From NCBI RefSeq assembly GCF_011388215.1, contig NZ_CP049989.1:3224001-3288000 (forward strand): a stretch of 64,000 bases of DNA. Direction: 5' to 3'. Position numbers and translations under genes: made by a program. The notes beneath the pieces were generated by a model. The model had not been told where the DNA came from, searched no databases, and was given only the letters and a program-made list of their open reading frames with translations. Positions 1-7,378 of this stretch are shown in pieces. The stretch comes from Hydrogenophaga crocea (GTDB lineage Bacteria; Pseudomonadota; Gammaproteobacteria; Burkholderiales; Burkholderiaceae_C). Each line of letters starts with the position of its first letter. The stretch's first letter is position 1.

Positions 1-514
1 GGAAATCCACCGGCACGCGGGTGGTGCCGTGCAGGTAGTTGGTGACCGTCTTGTCGCCGATGACCACGATCGCATCAACCAGGTTCTCGGTGGTCCAGCC
101 GGCGGCGAAGAAGGCATCGACCAGCGCCGGATCGGCGTGGCCGCGCTCGGTGGCGATGTTCTTCACCAGCTTCGCCAGCGCATCGAGCTTGGCATCGAAA
201 GGCGCGCCGCCGCGGCGGATGTCGAGGATCTGCTCGGGCATGAAACCCACCATGCCGCCGATGACGGTGTGCGCGGCCAGGCAGTAGTCGCAGGCGTTCA
301 CCTGGCTCACCACCAGGTTGATGACCTCGCGCGCCTTGGCGTTGAGGCTGCTCTTGGCGTTCTGCAGCGCCAGGTAGCTGCCCAGCGCGTGCTGCGAATG
401 CGCCAGCGTGGCGTACAGGTTGGGCACCTTGCCCAGGCCCTTCTGCAGCTGGTCGAACAGGGCCTGGTTGGTGGCGGACACGGTGTCGCGGGTGGGGACG
501 GTGATCGGGGTCAT
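1..514 (-). CDS. AhpD/carboxymuconolactone decarboxylase-family protein (partial, C-terminus cut by window edge)
   Basis: Read leftward from the ATG at 514, this gives about 171 codons and leaves the window still open. The translation contains NACDYCLAAHT, the CxxC plus downstream His signature of the AhpD-like/carboxymuconolactone decarboxylase fold, used as a peroxidase-type redox centre. It begins MTPITVPTRDTVS and is helical throughout, as the family expects. It is divergent from the LysR gene at 649, with a 134-nt gap between them, an arrangement that usually means the regulator controls this gene. The fold is clear. The substrate (organic peroxide or something else) cannot be told. Confidence 0.85.
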   Translation of the reverse strand, partial: MTPITVPTRDTVSATNQALFDQLQKGLGKVPNLYATLAHSQHALGSYLALQNAKSSLNAKAREVINLVVSQVNACDYCLAAHTVIGGMVGFMPEQILDIRRGGAPFDAKLDALAKLVKNIATERGHADPALVDAFFAAGWTTENLVDAIVVIGDKTVTNYLHGTTRVPVDF

Positions 515-562
515 GCGGGTTCTCCGGTGGGGGGTGGGCGCCCACGGGGGCGGGGCGGTGAA

Positions 563-591
563 GCGAACTGTGATTGGTGCCGATCGTTCGC
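563..591. promoter_or_regulatory. Inverted repeat in the ahpD-like/LysR divergent promoter
   Basis: GCGAAC at 563-568 and GTTCGC at 586-591 form a perfect 6-bp inverted repeat with a 17-nt spacer, in the middle of the divergent intergenic region. This is a plausible LysR-regulator operator by position only. No protein-binding evidence is visible. Confidence 0.35.
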
Positions 592-648
592 ACTAGACCG
601 AAGCCATGCCTAAGATAAAGTCCACCCAGGAATGAATGAGGGCGTGAG

Positions 649-1575
649 ATGGACAAGTTGCGGGCCATGCAGACCTTTGTGCGGGTGGTGGAGTCGGGCA
701 GCTTCTCGGCGGTGGCGCGCGAATCGGGCGCCACGCAAAGCGCGGTGAGCAAACAGGTGGCCGCGCTGGAACAGGCCCTGGGCGCGCGGCTGCTCAGCCG
801 CACCACGCGCGCGCTGGCGCTCACCGAAGAAGGCCAGCGCTACTTCGAGCAGGCCCAGCGCATCGTGGCCGAGGTGAGCGAGGCCGAGAGCGTGGTGCGC
901 AGCGCCTCGCAGCGCCTGAGCGGCTGGCTGCGCGTGGCGGCCGCGGTGGGCTTCGGGCGGCTGGTGCTGCTGCCCATCGTGCAGCGCTTTCTGGCCGACC
1001 ACCCGGACGTGCGGATCGACCTGCGCCTGAACGACGGCTTTGTGGACCTGGTGGAAGAAGGCATCGACGTGGCGCTGCGCGTGGGCGAAATGGCCGACAG
1101 CGGCCTGCTCGCGCGCCGCGTGGGCAGCACCCGCCGCCTGGTGGTGGCCAGCCGCAAATACGTGCGCCGCCACGCGCGCGGCAAGGCCGCGCCGCGCCTG
1201 CCGCAAGACCTGCTGGCGCACAACTGCGTGGTCTACACGGAGCTGGCCACGCGCAACGAATGGCGCTTCACCGCCGGCCCGGGCGCCCCGGTGGCCGCGG
1301 GCACGCAGCAGGCGGTGCGGGTGGCGGGCAACCTGCAAACCAACAGCTCGGAGATCGTGCGCGCCGCGGTGCTGGACGGGCACGGCATTGGGTATTCACC
1401 GGTGTGGCTGTTTGCCGATGAACTGGCGCGCGGCGAGGTGGTGCAACTGCTGCCGGGGTGGCAGGCGCCCGAGCTGCCGATGCAACTGGTGAGCCCGCCG
1501 GCGCGGCGGGGGTCGGCGAAGGTGAAGGCGTTTGGGGATCGGGTGGCGGAGGCGTTGGCGGCGGGTGGGGGGTGA
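649..1575 (+). CDS. LysR-family transcriptional regulator
   Basis: 308 aa, the usual length for the family. The N-terminus is a canonical LysR winged helix-turn-helix (about residues 2-60, with SFSAVARESGATQSAVSKQ as the recognition region), followed by a periplasmic-binding-like effector domain (about 90-295). The sequence resembles the DhcR/CrgA-like subgroup that often sits divergent from small oxidoreductases. It is transcribed away from the AhpD-like gene at 514, which is its most likely target, probably along with itself. The ATG start is preceded by a purine-rich GAGGGCGTGAG stretch. Confidence 0.93.
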   Translation: MDKLRAMQTFVRVVESGSFSAVARESGATQSAVSKQVAALEQALGARLLSRTTRALALTEEGQRYFEQAQRIVAEVSEAESVVRSASQRLSGWLRVAAAVGFGRLVLLPIVQRFLADHPDVRIDLRLNDGFVDLVEEGIDVALRVGEMADSGLLARRVGSTRRLVVASRKYVRRHARGKAAPRLPQDLLAHNCVVYTELATRNEWRFTAGPGAPVAAGTQQAVRVAGNLQTNSSEIVRAAVLDGHGIGYSPVWLFADELARGEVVQLLPGWQAPELPMQLVSPPARRGSAKVKAFGDRVAEALAAGGG

Positions 1576-1892
1576 ACGCTTGGCGGTACGGCGATGCGCT
1601 GGGCATTTGGTTCGAGGCGAACAGCGGATGCGCACGGCCAACATGGCACTGCGGCTCGTTCTTGGCTGCGCTCGTCATTCAAGGCAACCGGGATGATTGG
1701 AGCAAGCGCCTCGGACTCGTCGGCAGTGATCGGCGCGTTTCCGATGTTTGTTACAAACTGGCTGCGGTCAGTTGAGTTGGCGCATTGAACTTCCGATATG
1801 CGCCACGTCGCGGACGCTCGGGCTCTGGGCTCCGAGGTTGATCGCCGCCAAGCTCACTCTGGCCCTCCGGCATGCTCAGGAGGATCAATCTA
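1576..1892. other. 317-nt non-coding gap
   Basis: No convincing gene lies between the LysR stop and the next start. Short open frames exist on the + strand but match nothing I recognise. Base composition drops from the very GC-rich LysR gene towards the AT-richer gene that follows, so this may be the left edge of inserted DNA. I see no integrase, repeat or tRNA. Confidence 0.4.
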
Positions 1893-2432
1893 ATGTCTCA
1901 AACAATTTTTTCGCGTCGCTCGCCAAGTTATGGGGCTTACTTTATTGCAATCATAATAACTTCCTCCGTGCTAATTCATGCTCTGCTGCGGGCAGCACCA
2001 ATACCAATAAAGATGTTTTTCGATTTTCCATCCTTAAGCGAAGCAAATCGCTACGAGGGAGTTCTGGAAGTCAAGAGCAGGGCGGACTCGGAAACAGTTA
2101 ATCGAATGAAATCGAAGTTTTTCATAAACACTGAAACTGGCGCGCATGAAGTTGCTTTTGGCTATTTTGGAGATCGCTACTCACCACTAAGCATGCACAA
2201 AATGAATGGCGCGAAGGGCGAAGTCTGGTATCACCCGATGTTTGGCGTGATACAAGCCAAGTTAACCTACGTCAAAAAAAGCGGAGAAGTCGACACCATA
2301 TTTTACGACTGGGCGAGCATGAAGAGCTTGCATGTCGACACAAGTATTTCCAAGTATTGGCAGCGTCTTCTTATGCCTTCGATTTTGACAATCGTTCTTG
2401 TTGTACTAATAAGGCGTTGGAGATCTGGTTGA
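1893..2432 (+). CDS. Hypothetical membrane-anchored protein, AT-richer than surroundings
   Basis: 179 aa from the ATG at 1893. That start is chosen over the upstream in-frame ATG at 1872 because AGGAGG at 1878-1883 sits 9 nt before it. Visible features are an N-terminal hydrophobic segment (about residues 12-32), a soluble middle of roughly 110 residues rich in Lys, Asp, Ser and Tyr, and a C-terminal hydrophobic segment (about 152-172) ending in RRWRSG, so two membrane passes with an exported loop are likely. Codon use is clearly different from the neighbours (many AAA, ATT and TTT codons), which suggests recent acquisition. It is followed closely by a convergent epimerase gene. I recognise no family. 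Confidence 0.7.
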   Translation: MSQTIFSRRSPSYGAYFIAIIITSSVLIHALLRAAPIPIKMFFDFPSLSEANRYEGVLEVKSRADSETVNRMKSKFFINTETGAHEVAFGYFGDRYSPLSMHKMNGAKGEVWYHPMFGVIQAKLTYVKKSGEVDTIFYDWASMKSLHVDTSISKYWQRLLMPSILTIVLVVLIRRWRSG

Positions 2433-2479
2433 GGCTCGGAAATCGCTGCTTTACAGACATAGCCCGCCACATTCACCCA

Positions 2480-3454
2480 TCACAGCCCCCGCCCTTGCGC
2501 TTCCCTCGCCGCCACAAACGCCTCAAACGCCTGCGCACTCGTCTTCTTCGGCACATACCCAAACCGCCGTTTCAGCGCCGTGTTCAGCAACACCGGCCGA
2601 TACCGCAAAAAGTCGATTTGCTCGGGCCCATACCTTGAGATGCCCAGCGCCTGCCCCACGGTGAGCAGCGCGCGCAGCAGGCGCGGCGGCAGCACCAGCG
2701 GGCGCTTGCCCAGGCGGGCCGCAATTTCGTGGATGGTGAGCGCGCCGTCGCCCGCGAGGTTGTAGCAACCGGGGGGCGCTTCGCCGCTCAGGGCGTGCAG
2801 CAGCGCGCCCACCACGTCTTCGTCCCACACGAACACAAAGGGGCTGTCGCTGCCCGCAATGGCAATGGGGCGCGGCTTTTCGAACAGGGCGGTGATCTGG
2901 TTGTCCACGCGCTCGCCCAAAATCGTGCCGATGCGCAGCACGGTTTGCGCAAGGTTGGGGTGGTTGCGGCGGGCCTGGGCCAGCATGTCTTCCACCAGGC
3001 GCTTGTGGTGCGCGTAGGCAAAGGCCTCGTGGCCGCGCAGCGGGTGGTCTTCGGTGATCCACGCGGGGTTGTCGGCGTGGTAGCCGTAGGCCGCCCCGCT
3101 CGACGACACCACCAGGTGCCGCACGCCGTGCGCGAGGCAGGCGGTGAGCACGTTGCGCGTGCCGCCCACGTCCACCGCGTATTCCAGCTCGCGGGTCGAT
3201 CCTTTGCCCGGGGTGACGATGGACGCCAGGTGCACCACGGTGTCGATGCGGTGGTCGGCCAGCACGCCGCCCAGGCCGTGGTCGCGCACGTCGAGCACGC
3301 GGTATTCCACACCGGGCAGGCGGCGCTCGGGCGGCACCTCGCGCACGTCGGTGGCCACCACCACGGTGTCGGGCCGCTGTGCCAGCGCGGCCACCAGGCC
3401 GCGGCCCAGAAAGCCGTCGGCCCCGGTCACCAGAATGCGCTCGGCCCGCGTCAT
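2480..3454 (-). CDS. NAD-dependent epimerase/dehydratase family protein
   Basis: 324 aa, an extended-SDR fold. VTGADGFLGRGL (residues 9-20) is the GxxGxxG nucleotide-binding loop. The catalytic pattern is SSS near 117-119 with Tyr147-x-x-x-Lys151 (YAHHK). The family acts on nucleotide sugars or, in many environmental bacteria, on steroid or aromatic intermediates, and I cannot tell which applies here. The start ATG at 3454 overlaps the stop of the upstream transporter gene by 4 nt (ATGA), so the two are translationally coupled. It is the last gene of the leftward set that begins at 7309. Confidence 0.9.
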   Translation of the reverse strand: MTRAERILVTGADGFLGRGLVAALAQRPDTVVVATDVREVPPERRLPGVEYRVLDVRDHGLGGVLADHRIDTVVHLASIVTPGKGSTRELEYAVDVGGTRNVLTACLAHGVRHLVVSSSGAAYGYHADNPAWITEDHPLRGHEAFAYAHHKRLVEDMLAQARRNHPNLAQTVLRIGTILGERVDNQITALFEKPRPIAIAGSDSPFVFVWDEDVVGALLHALSGEAPPGCYNLAGDGALTIHEIAARLGKRPLVLPPRLLRALLTVGQALGISRYGPEQIDFLRYRPVLLNTALKRRFGYVPKKTSAQAFEAFVAAREAQGRGL

Positions 3455-4374
3455 GCGCGGTGCTCCGGCACACCGCCCTGCAGCGGCCGCTTGCCCCACC
3501 AGCCCGCGAGCAGCATGCCCGCGATGATGTCCCAGAAGCCCCACACGCCGGCCACCACGGCCATGCCGCCGAGCCCGCCGAAGAAGCTGAAGATCAGCAC
3601 CAGGCCCAGGCCCGCGTTGCGAATGCCCACCTCGATCGAGAGCGCGCGGCGGTCGTAGTCGGGCAGGCCCACGGCGCGCGCGCTCAGCCAGCCGATGAGG
3701 AAGGCCAGCGCGTCGTGGATGGCCACGGCCACGATCACCAGGCCCACGTAGTCGAGGAAGTAGCGCCAGTTGCCCGCGATGGCGCCCACGATGAAGCCGA
3801 TGAGCGCGAGGAAGCTCAGGATGCGCACCGGCTTCTTGAAGCGCGCGGTGGCCGCGGGAAAGCGCTGCGCGAGCCACACGCCCAGCACGAAGGGAATGCC
3901 GATGATGAGCAGGATGTGGCCCACCATCTGCACCGGGTCGAGCGCGATGGTCTTGAGCAGGCCCGAGGCCGTGGGGTGCAGGCCGCCCCAGAAGGCGAAG
4001 TTCAGCGGCATGGCCACGATGGCGATGGCGTTGGACACCGCCGTCATGGACACGCTGAGCGCCACGTTGCCGTTGGCGCGGTGGGTGAGGATGTTGCTCA
4101 CGTTGCCCGGCGGGCAGCAGGCCACCAGGATCATGCCGAGCGCGATGCTCGGGCCCACGCCCAGCAGCAGCGTGAGCCCGAAGGTGATGGCGGGCAGGAA
4201 CAGGAACTGCGCCACGATGCCCACCGCGAAGGCCAGGGGCATGCGCAGCACGCGCTTGAAATCGTCCACCCGCGTGTCCAGCGCAATGCCGAACATCAGG
4301 AACCCCAGCACCGCGTTGAGCACGGCCAGCGACGCGGGGTTGAAGTTCAGCCGTATCTCGTCCACTGGCAGCAT
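3451..4374 (-). CDS. Bile acid:sodium symporter (BASS) family transporter
   Basis: 307 aa with about nine hydrophobic segments across its whole length. The motif CCPPGNVSNILTHRANG, close to the CCPGG-SN-T signature, together with the later GIRNAGLGL segment is typical of BASS-family secondary transporters. Members carry bile acids, organic anions, pantoate or other carboxylates with sodium, and the substrate here is unknown. The gene lies 30 nt downstream of the flavin monooxygenase and overlaps the epimerase, which suggests it moves a substrate or product of those enzymes. Confidence 0.88.
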   Translation of the reverse strand: MLPVDEIRLNFNPASLAVLNAVLGFLMFGIALDTRVDDFKRVLRMPLAFAVGIVAQFLFLPAITFGLTLLLGVGPSIALGMILVACCPPGNVSNILTHRANGNVALSVSMTAVSNAIAIVAMPLNFAFWGGLHPTASGLLKTIALDPVQMVGHILLIIGIPFVLGVWLAQRFPAATARFKKPVRILSFLALIGFIVGAIAGNWRYFLDYVGLVIVAVAIHDALAFLIGWLSARAVGLPDYDRRALSIEVGIRNAGLGLVLIFSFFGGLGGMAVVAGVWGFWDIIAGMLLAGWWGKRPLQGGVPEHRA

Positions 4375-4404
4375 GCGGGGGTCTCCTCGTTGTGGTTCTT
4401 CACA

Positions 4405-5727
4405 TCAACCAAAGGCCTGGGCGGCTTCGCGCACGGCCTTGCGGTAGGCGTCCTTGTTCACGTAGTAGGCCATGCGCTCGAGCTGCAGGTAGCGGTAGCC
4501 GCCCGACAGGTCGGGCCAGCGGCCGGGGCCCGCGCTCTTGAGGGCCTTGAGCGCGGCGGCCGGCGGCGCGCCATCGTCCAGGCCCTTGAAGTAGCGCGCC
4601 ACGAGCTCGGCCTGTTCGTAGCGGCCCTGCCAGCCCAGGCCGCTGGCCTCGACCATGCCGAGCACGGCCAGGCGGTCGAAGCCGGGCGCGAAGATGTTGA
4701 GGTACAGGCGCGGCGCCATGCCCTGCCAGTTGAGCAGCGCGTGGTCGAGGAAGGGGTAGTGCAGCTTGTAGCCGGTGGCGGTGAGGATGAGGTCGTAGTC
4801 GCGCGCGCTGCCGTCCTTGAAGTGCACGGTGTCGCCGTCGAGCCGCTGCACGTCGGCGCGCACGCCCACGTCGCCGTGGCCGATGTGGTACAGGATGAGC
4901 GAGTTCACCACCGGGTGCGACTCGTACATGCGGTAGTTCGGCTTGGGAAAGCCGAAGCGCACCGGGTCGCCCGTGAACCACTTGAGGATGGTGCTGTCGA
5001 TGCGCTGCTTGAGCCAGGGCGGCAGCCTGATCTTGCCGCCCACCGAATCGGCCGGTTTGCCGAACACATACTTGGGCACGAAGTAATAGCCGCGACGCAC
5101 CGAGATGTCGATGCTGCGGGCGTGGTGCACCGCGTCCACCGCGATGTCGCAGCCCGAGTTGCCTGCGCCCACGATCAGCACGCGCTTGCCCGCGAGCTGC
5201 GTGGCCGATTTGTAGCGCGCGGTGTGCCAGATCTCGCCGTTGAAGTGCCCCTCGAAGCGCGGCACGCTGGGCTCGGCGAGCGTGCCGTTGGCCACCACCA
5301 CGCCCTTGTAGCGCGCGGTCACGGGCGCGTCGTCGCCGGTTTGTGTGGTCACGCGCCACAGGGTGTCGGGCGCATTCGATTCGGGCGCCACCTGGAGCAC
5401 GCGCGTGTTGAAGCGGTAGTGCGCGTTGAGGCCGAAGCGCTCGGCGAAGGCGCGGAAGTAGTCGAGCAGTTCGCGGTGACTGGGGTAGTCGGCCACGTGA
5501 TCGGGCATGGGGAATTCGCTGAATTCCGTCATGCGCTTGCTCGAAATCAGGTGCGCCGATGCATACACCGTGGAGCGCGGGTTGCCGATGTTCCAGAGCC
5601 CGCCCACCTCGCTGTGCGCCTCGAAGCCCTGAAAGGGCACGCCGTGTTTCTGCAGGCAGCGCGCGCCCGCCAGGCCCGAGGGCCCGGCGCCGATGAGGGC
5701 GATCTGTTGTTCGGTGGCGGTGGTCAT
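4405..5727 (-). CDS. Flavin-containing monooxygenase (FMO/Baeyer-Villiger class B)
   Basis: 440 aa from the ATG at 5727 (MTTATEQQ). A longer in-frame Met lies upstream inside the preceding SDR gene and is unlikely. GAGPSG (13-18) binds FAD. FEGHFNGEIWHTARY is the FxGxxxHxxxY-type FMO fingerprint. GAGNSG (about 190) binds NADPH, and TATGY is the ATG motif. The enzyme inserts one oxygen atom into a soft nucleophile or ketone. Its start overlaps the SDR stop by 4 nt (ATGA), so an alcohol-to-ketone then oxygenation sequence is plausible. The substrate is not determinable. Confidence 0.93.
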   Translation of the reverse strand: MTTATEQQIALIGAGPSGLAGARCLQKHGVPFQGFEAHSEVGGLWNIGNPRSTVYASAHLISSKRMTEFSEFPMPDHVADYPSHRELLDYFRAFAERFGLNAHYRFNTRVLQVAPESNAPDTLWRVTTQTGDDAPVTARYKGVVVANGTLAEPSVPRFEGHFNGEIWHTARYKSATQLAGKRVLIVGAGNSGCDIAVDAVHHARSIDISVRRGYYFVPKYVFGKPADSVGGKIRLPPWLKQRIDSTILKWFTGDPVRFGFPKPNYRMYESHPVVNSLILYHIGHGDVGVRADVQRLDGDTVHFKDGSARDYDLILTATGYKLHYPFLDHALLNWQGMAPRLYLNIFAPGFDRLAVLGMVEASGLGWQGRYEQAELVARYFKGLDDGAPPAAALKALKSAGPGRWPDLSGGYRYLQLERMAYYVNKDAYRKAVREAAQAFG

Positions 5728-6542
5728 CGATGGAGTCCGGGGATGTCGGTGGCGCCGGCTTCGCCGGCGCGGGGTTTGCGCGGCTGGCGCAGCAGCAGGC
5801 GGTCGTGCCACGCGGCGGGCAACAGGCCCAGCGCGCGCGACAACCAGCCAATGCGCCGCGGCAGCACGATGTGCTCGCGCCCCGCGGCCACGCCCGCGAG
5901 CAGGCGGCGCGCGGCCTCGTCGGGTTCGAGCAGGCCGGGCATGGCGAAGCGGTTGCCCGCGGTGAGCGCGGTGCGCAGGTAGCCCGGGCTCACGGTGTGC
6001 ACCGTCAGGCGCGTGGGGCGCAGCTCGGCGCGCAGGCTTTGCAGGTAGGCGATCAGGCCGGCCTTGCTGGCGCAGTACGCGCCGTTGCCCGGCATGCCGC
6101 GCCAGCCCGCGATGCTCGCCACGCCCACGAAGGCGGTGCGGGCCGCGGCGTGGCCGCGCAGCGCGGCCAGAAAGGGCGAGAAGGTGCAGGCCACGCCGAG
6201 CAGGTTGATCTCGAGCATGCGGCGCAGCACGGGCAGGTCGTCGGGCACGGCGGTGTCGAAGCCGCCGGCCACGCCCGCGTTGGCCACCACCAGGTCGGGC
6301 GGGCCCATGTGCTGCAGCCAGTCGGCCGCCATCGCGGCCATGGCCGCGGGCTCGCTCACGTCGGGCGTGTAGGCGCGGCAGCGTTCGGGCGCCAGGGCCA
6401 CGAGCGCGTCGAGCGTGGCGCGGTTCAAACCCACCAGGGCCACGCGCGCGCCGCCGGCGATGAGCGCGCGCGCGAGCGCCTGGCCCAGGCCGCCGCAGGC
6501 GCCCGTGATCACGGCGTTGCCGAAGGGGGCGGTGTGCTGCAA
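5724..6542 (-). CDS. Short-chain dehydrogenase/reductase (SDR), likely TTG start
   Basis: 272 aa. TGACGGLG (13-20) is the TGxxxGxG cofactor loop, NAG at 88-90 stabilises the sheet, and Ser143, Tyr156 and Lys160 (YCASK) form the catalytic triad of classical SDRs. No ATG lies near the N-terminus. A TTG at 6542, preceded by GGGAG and 11 nt beyond the upstream response-regulator stop, fits both the spacing and the fold. The C-terminus carries a hydrophobic/basic tail (about 225-255) like membrane-associated SDRs. It sits between a response regulator and a flavin monooxygenase and probably acts with the latter. Confidence 0.88.
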   Translation of the reverse strand: MQHTAPFGNAVITGACGGLGQALARALIAGGARVALVGLNRATLDALVALAPERCRAYTPDVSEPAAMAAMAADWLQHMGPPDLVVANAGVAGGFDTAVPDDLPVLRRMLEINLLGVACTFSPFLAALRGHAAARTAFVGVASIAGWRGMPGNGAYCASKAGLIAYLQSLRAELRPTRLTVHTVSPGYLRTALTAGNRFAMPGLLEPDEAARRLLAGVAAGREHIVLPRRIGWLSRALGLLPAAWHDRLLLRQPRKPRAGEAGATDIPGLHR

Positions 6543-6553
6543 GGGGGCTCCCG

Positions 6554-7309
6554 TTACACCAGGGTCTCCACGGGCGTGTCGAAGCGGTAGCCCGCGCCGC
6601 GTTCGGTCACGATCAGCGTGGGCTTGGCGTGGTCGGCCTCGATCTTGCGGCGCAGGCGCAGCACCTGCACGTCGATCGTGCGGTCGTACACCTCGGCGTT
6701 GTGCAGCCGCGAGAGGTCGAGCAGCTGGTCGCGGCTGAGCACGCGCTGGGGCGCGCTGCAGAAGGCCACGAGCAGGCTGTATTCGTTGTTGGAGAGTTCG
6801 AGCTTGCGGCCGTCGGGCGCGGTGAGGCGGCGCGTGCGCAGGTTCAATTCCCAGCCCGCGAAGCGGAAGGCGCGGCGCTTGTCGGTGCGCACCGTGTCGA
6901 GCACGGGCTGCGGCTGGTAGCGGCGCAGCACGGCGCGGATGCGCGCGAGCAGCTCGCGCGGGCTGAAAGGCTTGGTCACGTAATCGTCGGCGCCGAGCTC
7001 CAGGCCCATCACGCGGTCGGCCTCTTCGGCGCGGCCTGTGAGCAGGATCACCGGAATGGGCGCGCGTTCGCGCAGTCGCCGCGCGAGCGTGAGGCCGTCT
7101 TCGCCGGGCAGCTTCAGGTCGAGCACCACGAGGTCGATGGCCTCCTGGTCGAGCACCTCGAACATCGCGCGGCCGTTCTCCACCGCGGTCACGCGCAGGT
7201 CGGACTCGCCCAGGTAGCCCGACAAAAGATCGCGCAGCGCAGGGTCGTCGTCCACCACCAGAATGTGGGGTGGCGCCACCGGCGCGTGCTGCTCCTCCAG
7301 ATCCGACAT
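6554..7309 (-). CDS. OmpR/PhoB-family DNA-binding response regulator
   Basis: 251 aa. The receiver domain (about 14-125) has an acidic pocket at Asp20-22, the phospho-acceptor Asp64 (VVLDLKLPG), a conserved Thr in LLTGR, and Lys in DDYVTKPF. A C-terminal winged helix (about 150-245) has the RDQLLDLSR and YDRTIDVQVLRLRRKIE elements of Trans_reg_C. It is divergent from a large hybrid histidine kinase (69 nt between starts), its likely partner. It is also the first gene of a leftward set with SDR, FMO, transporter and epimerase genes, so it may control its own downstream enzymes. Confidence 0.93.
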   Translation of the reverse strand: MSDLEEQHAPVAPPHILVVDDDPALRDLLSGYLGESDLRVTAVENGRAMFEVLDQEAIDLVVLDLKLPGEDGLTLARRLRERAPIPVILLTGRAEEADRVMGLELGADDYVTKPFSPRELLARIRAVLRRYQPQPVLDTVRTDKRRAFRFAGWELNLRTRRLTAPDGRKLELSNNEYSLLVAFCSAPQRVLSRDQLLDLSRLHNAEVYDRTIDVQVLRLRRKIEADHAKPTLIVTERGAGYRFDTPVETLV

Positions 7310-7378
7310 CCATCACTCCATGCAAGGCCAGGCGCTTTCGATGGTAGCGTGAACACCCCGCGCCCCGCCCATTCCACC

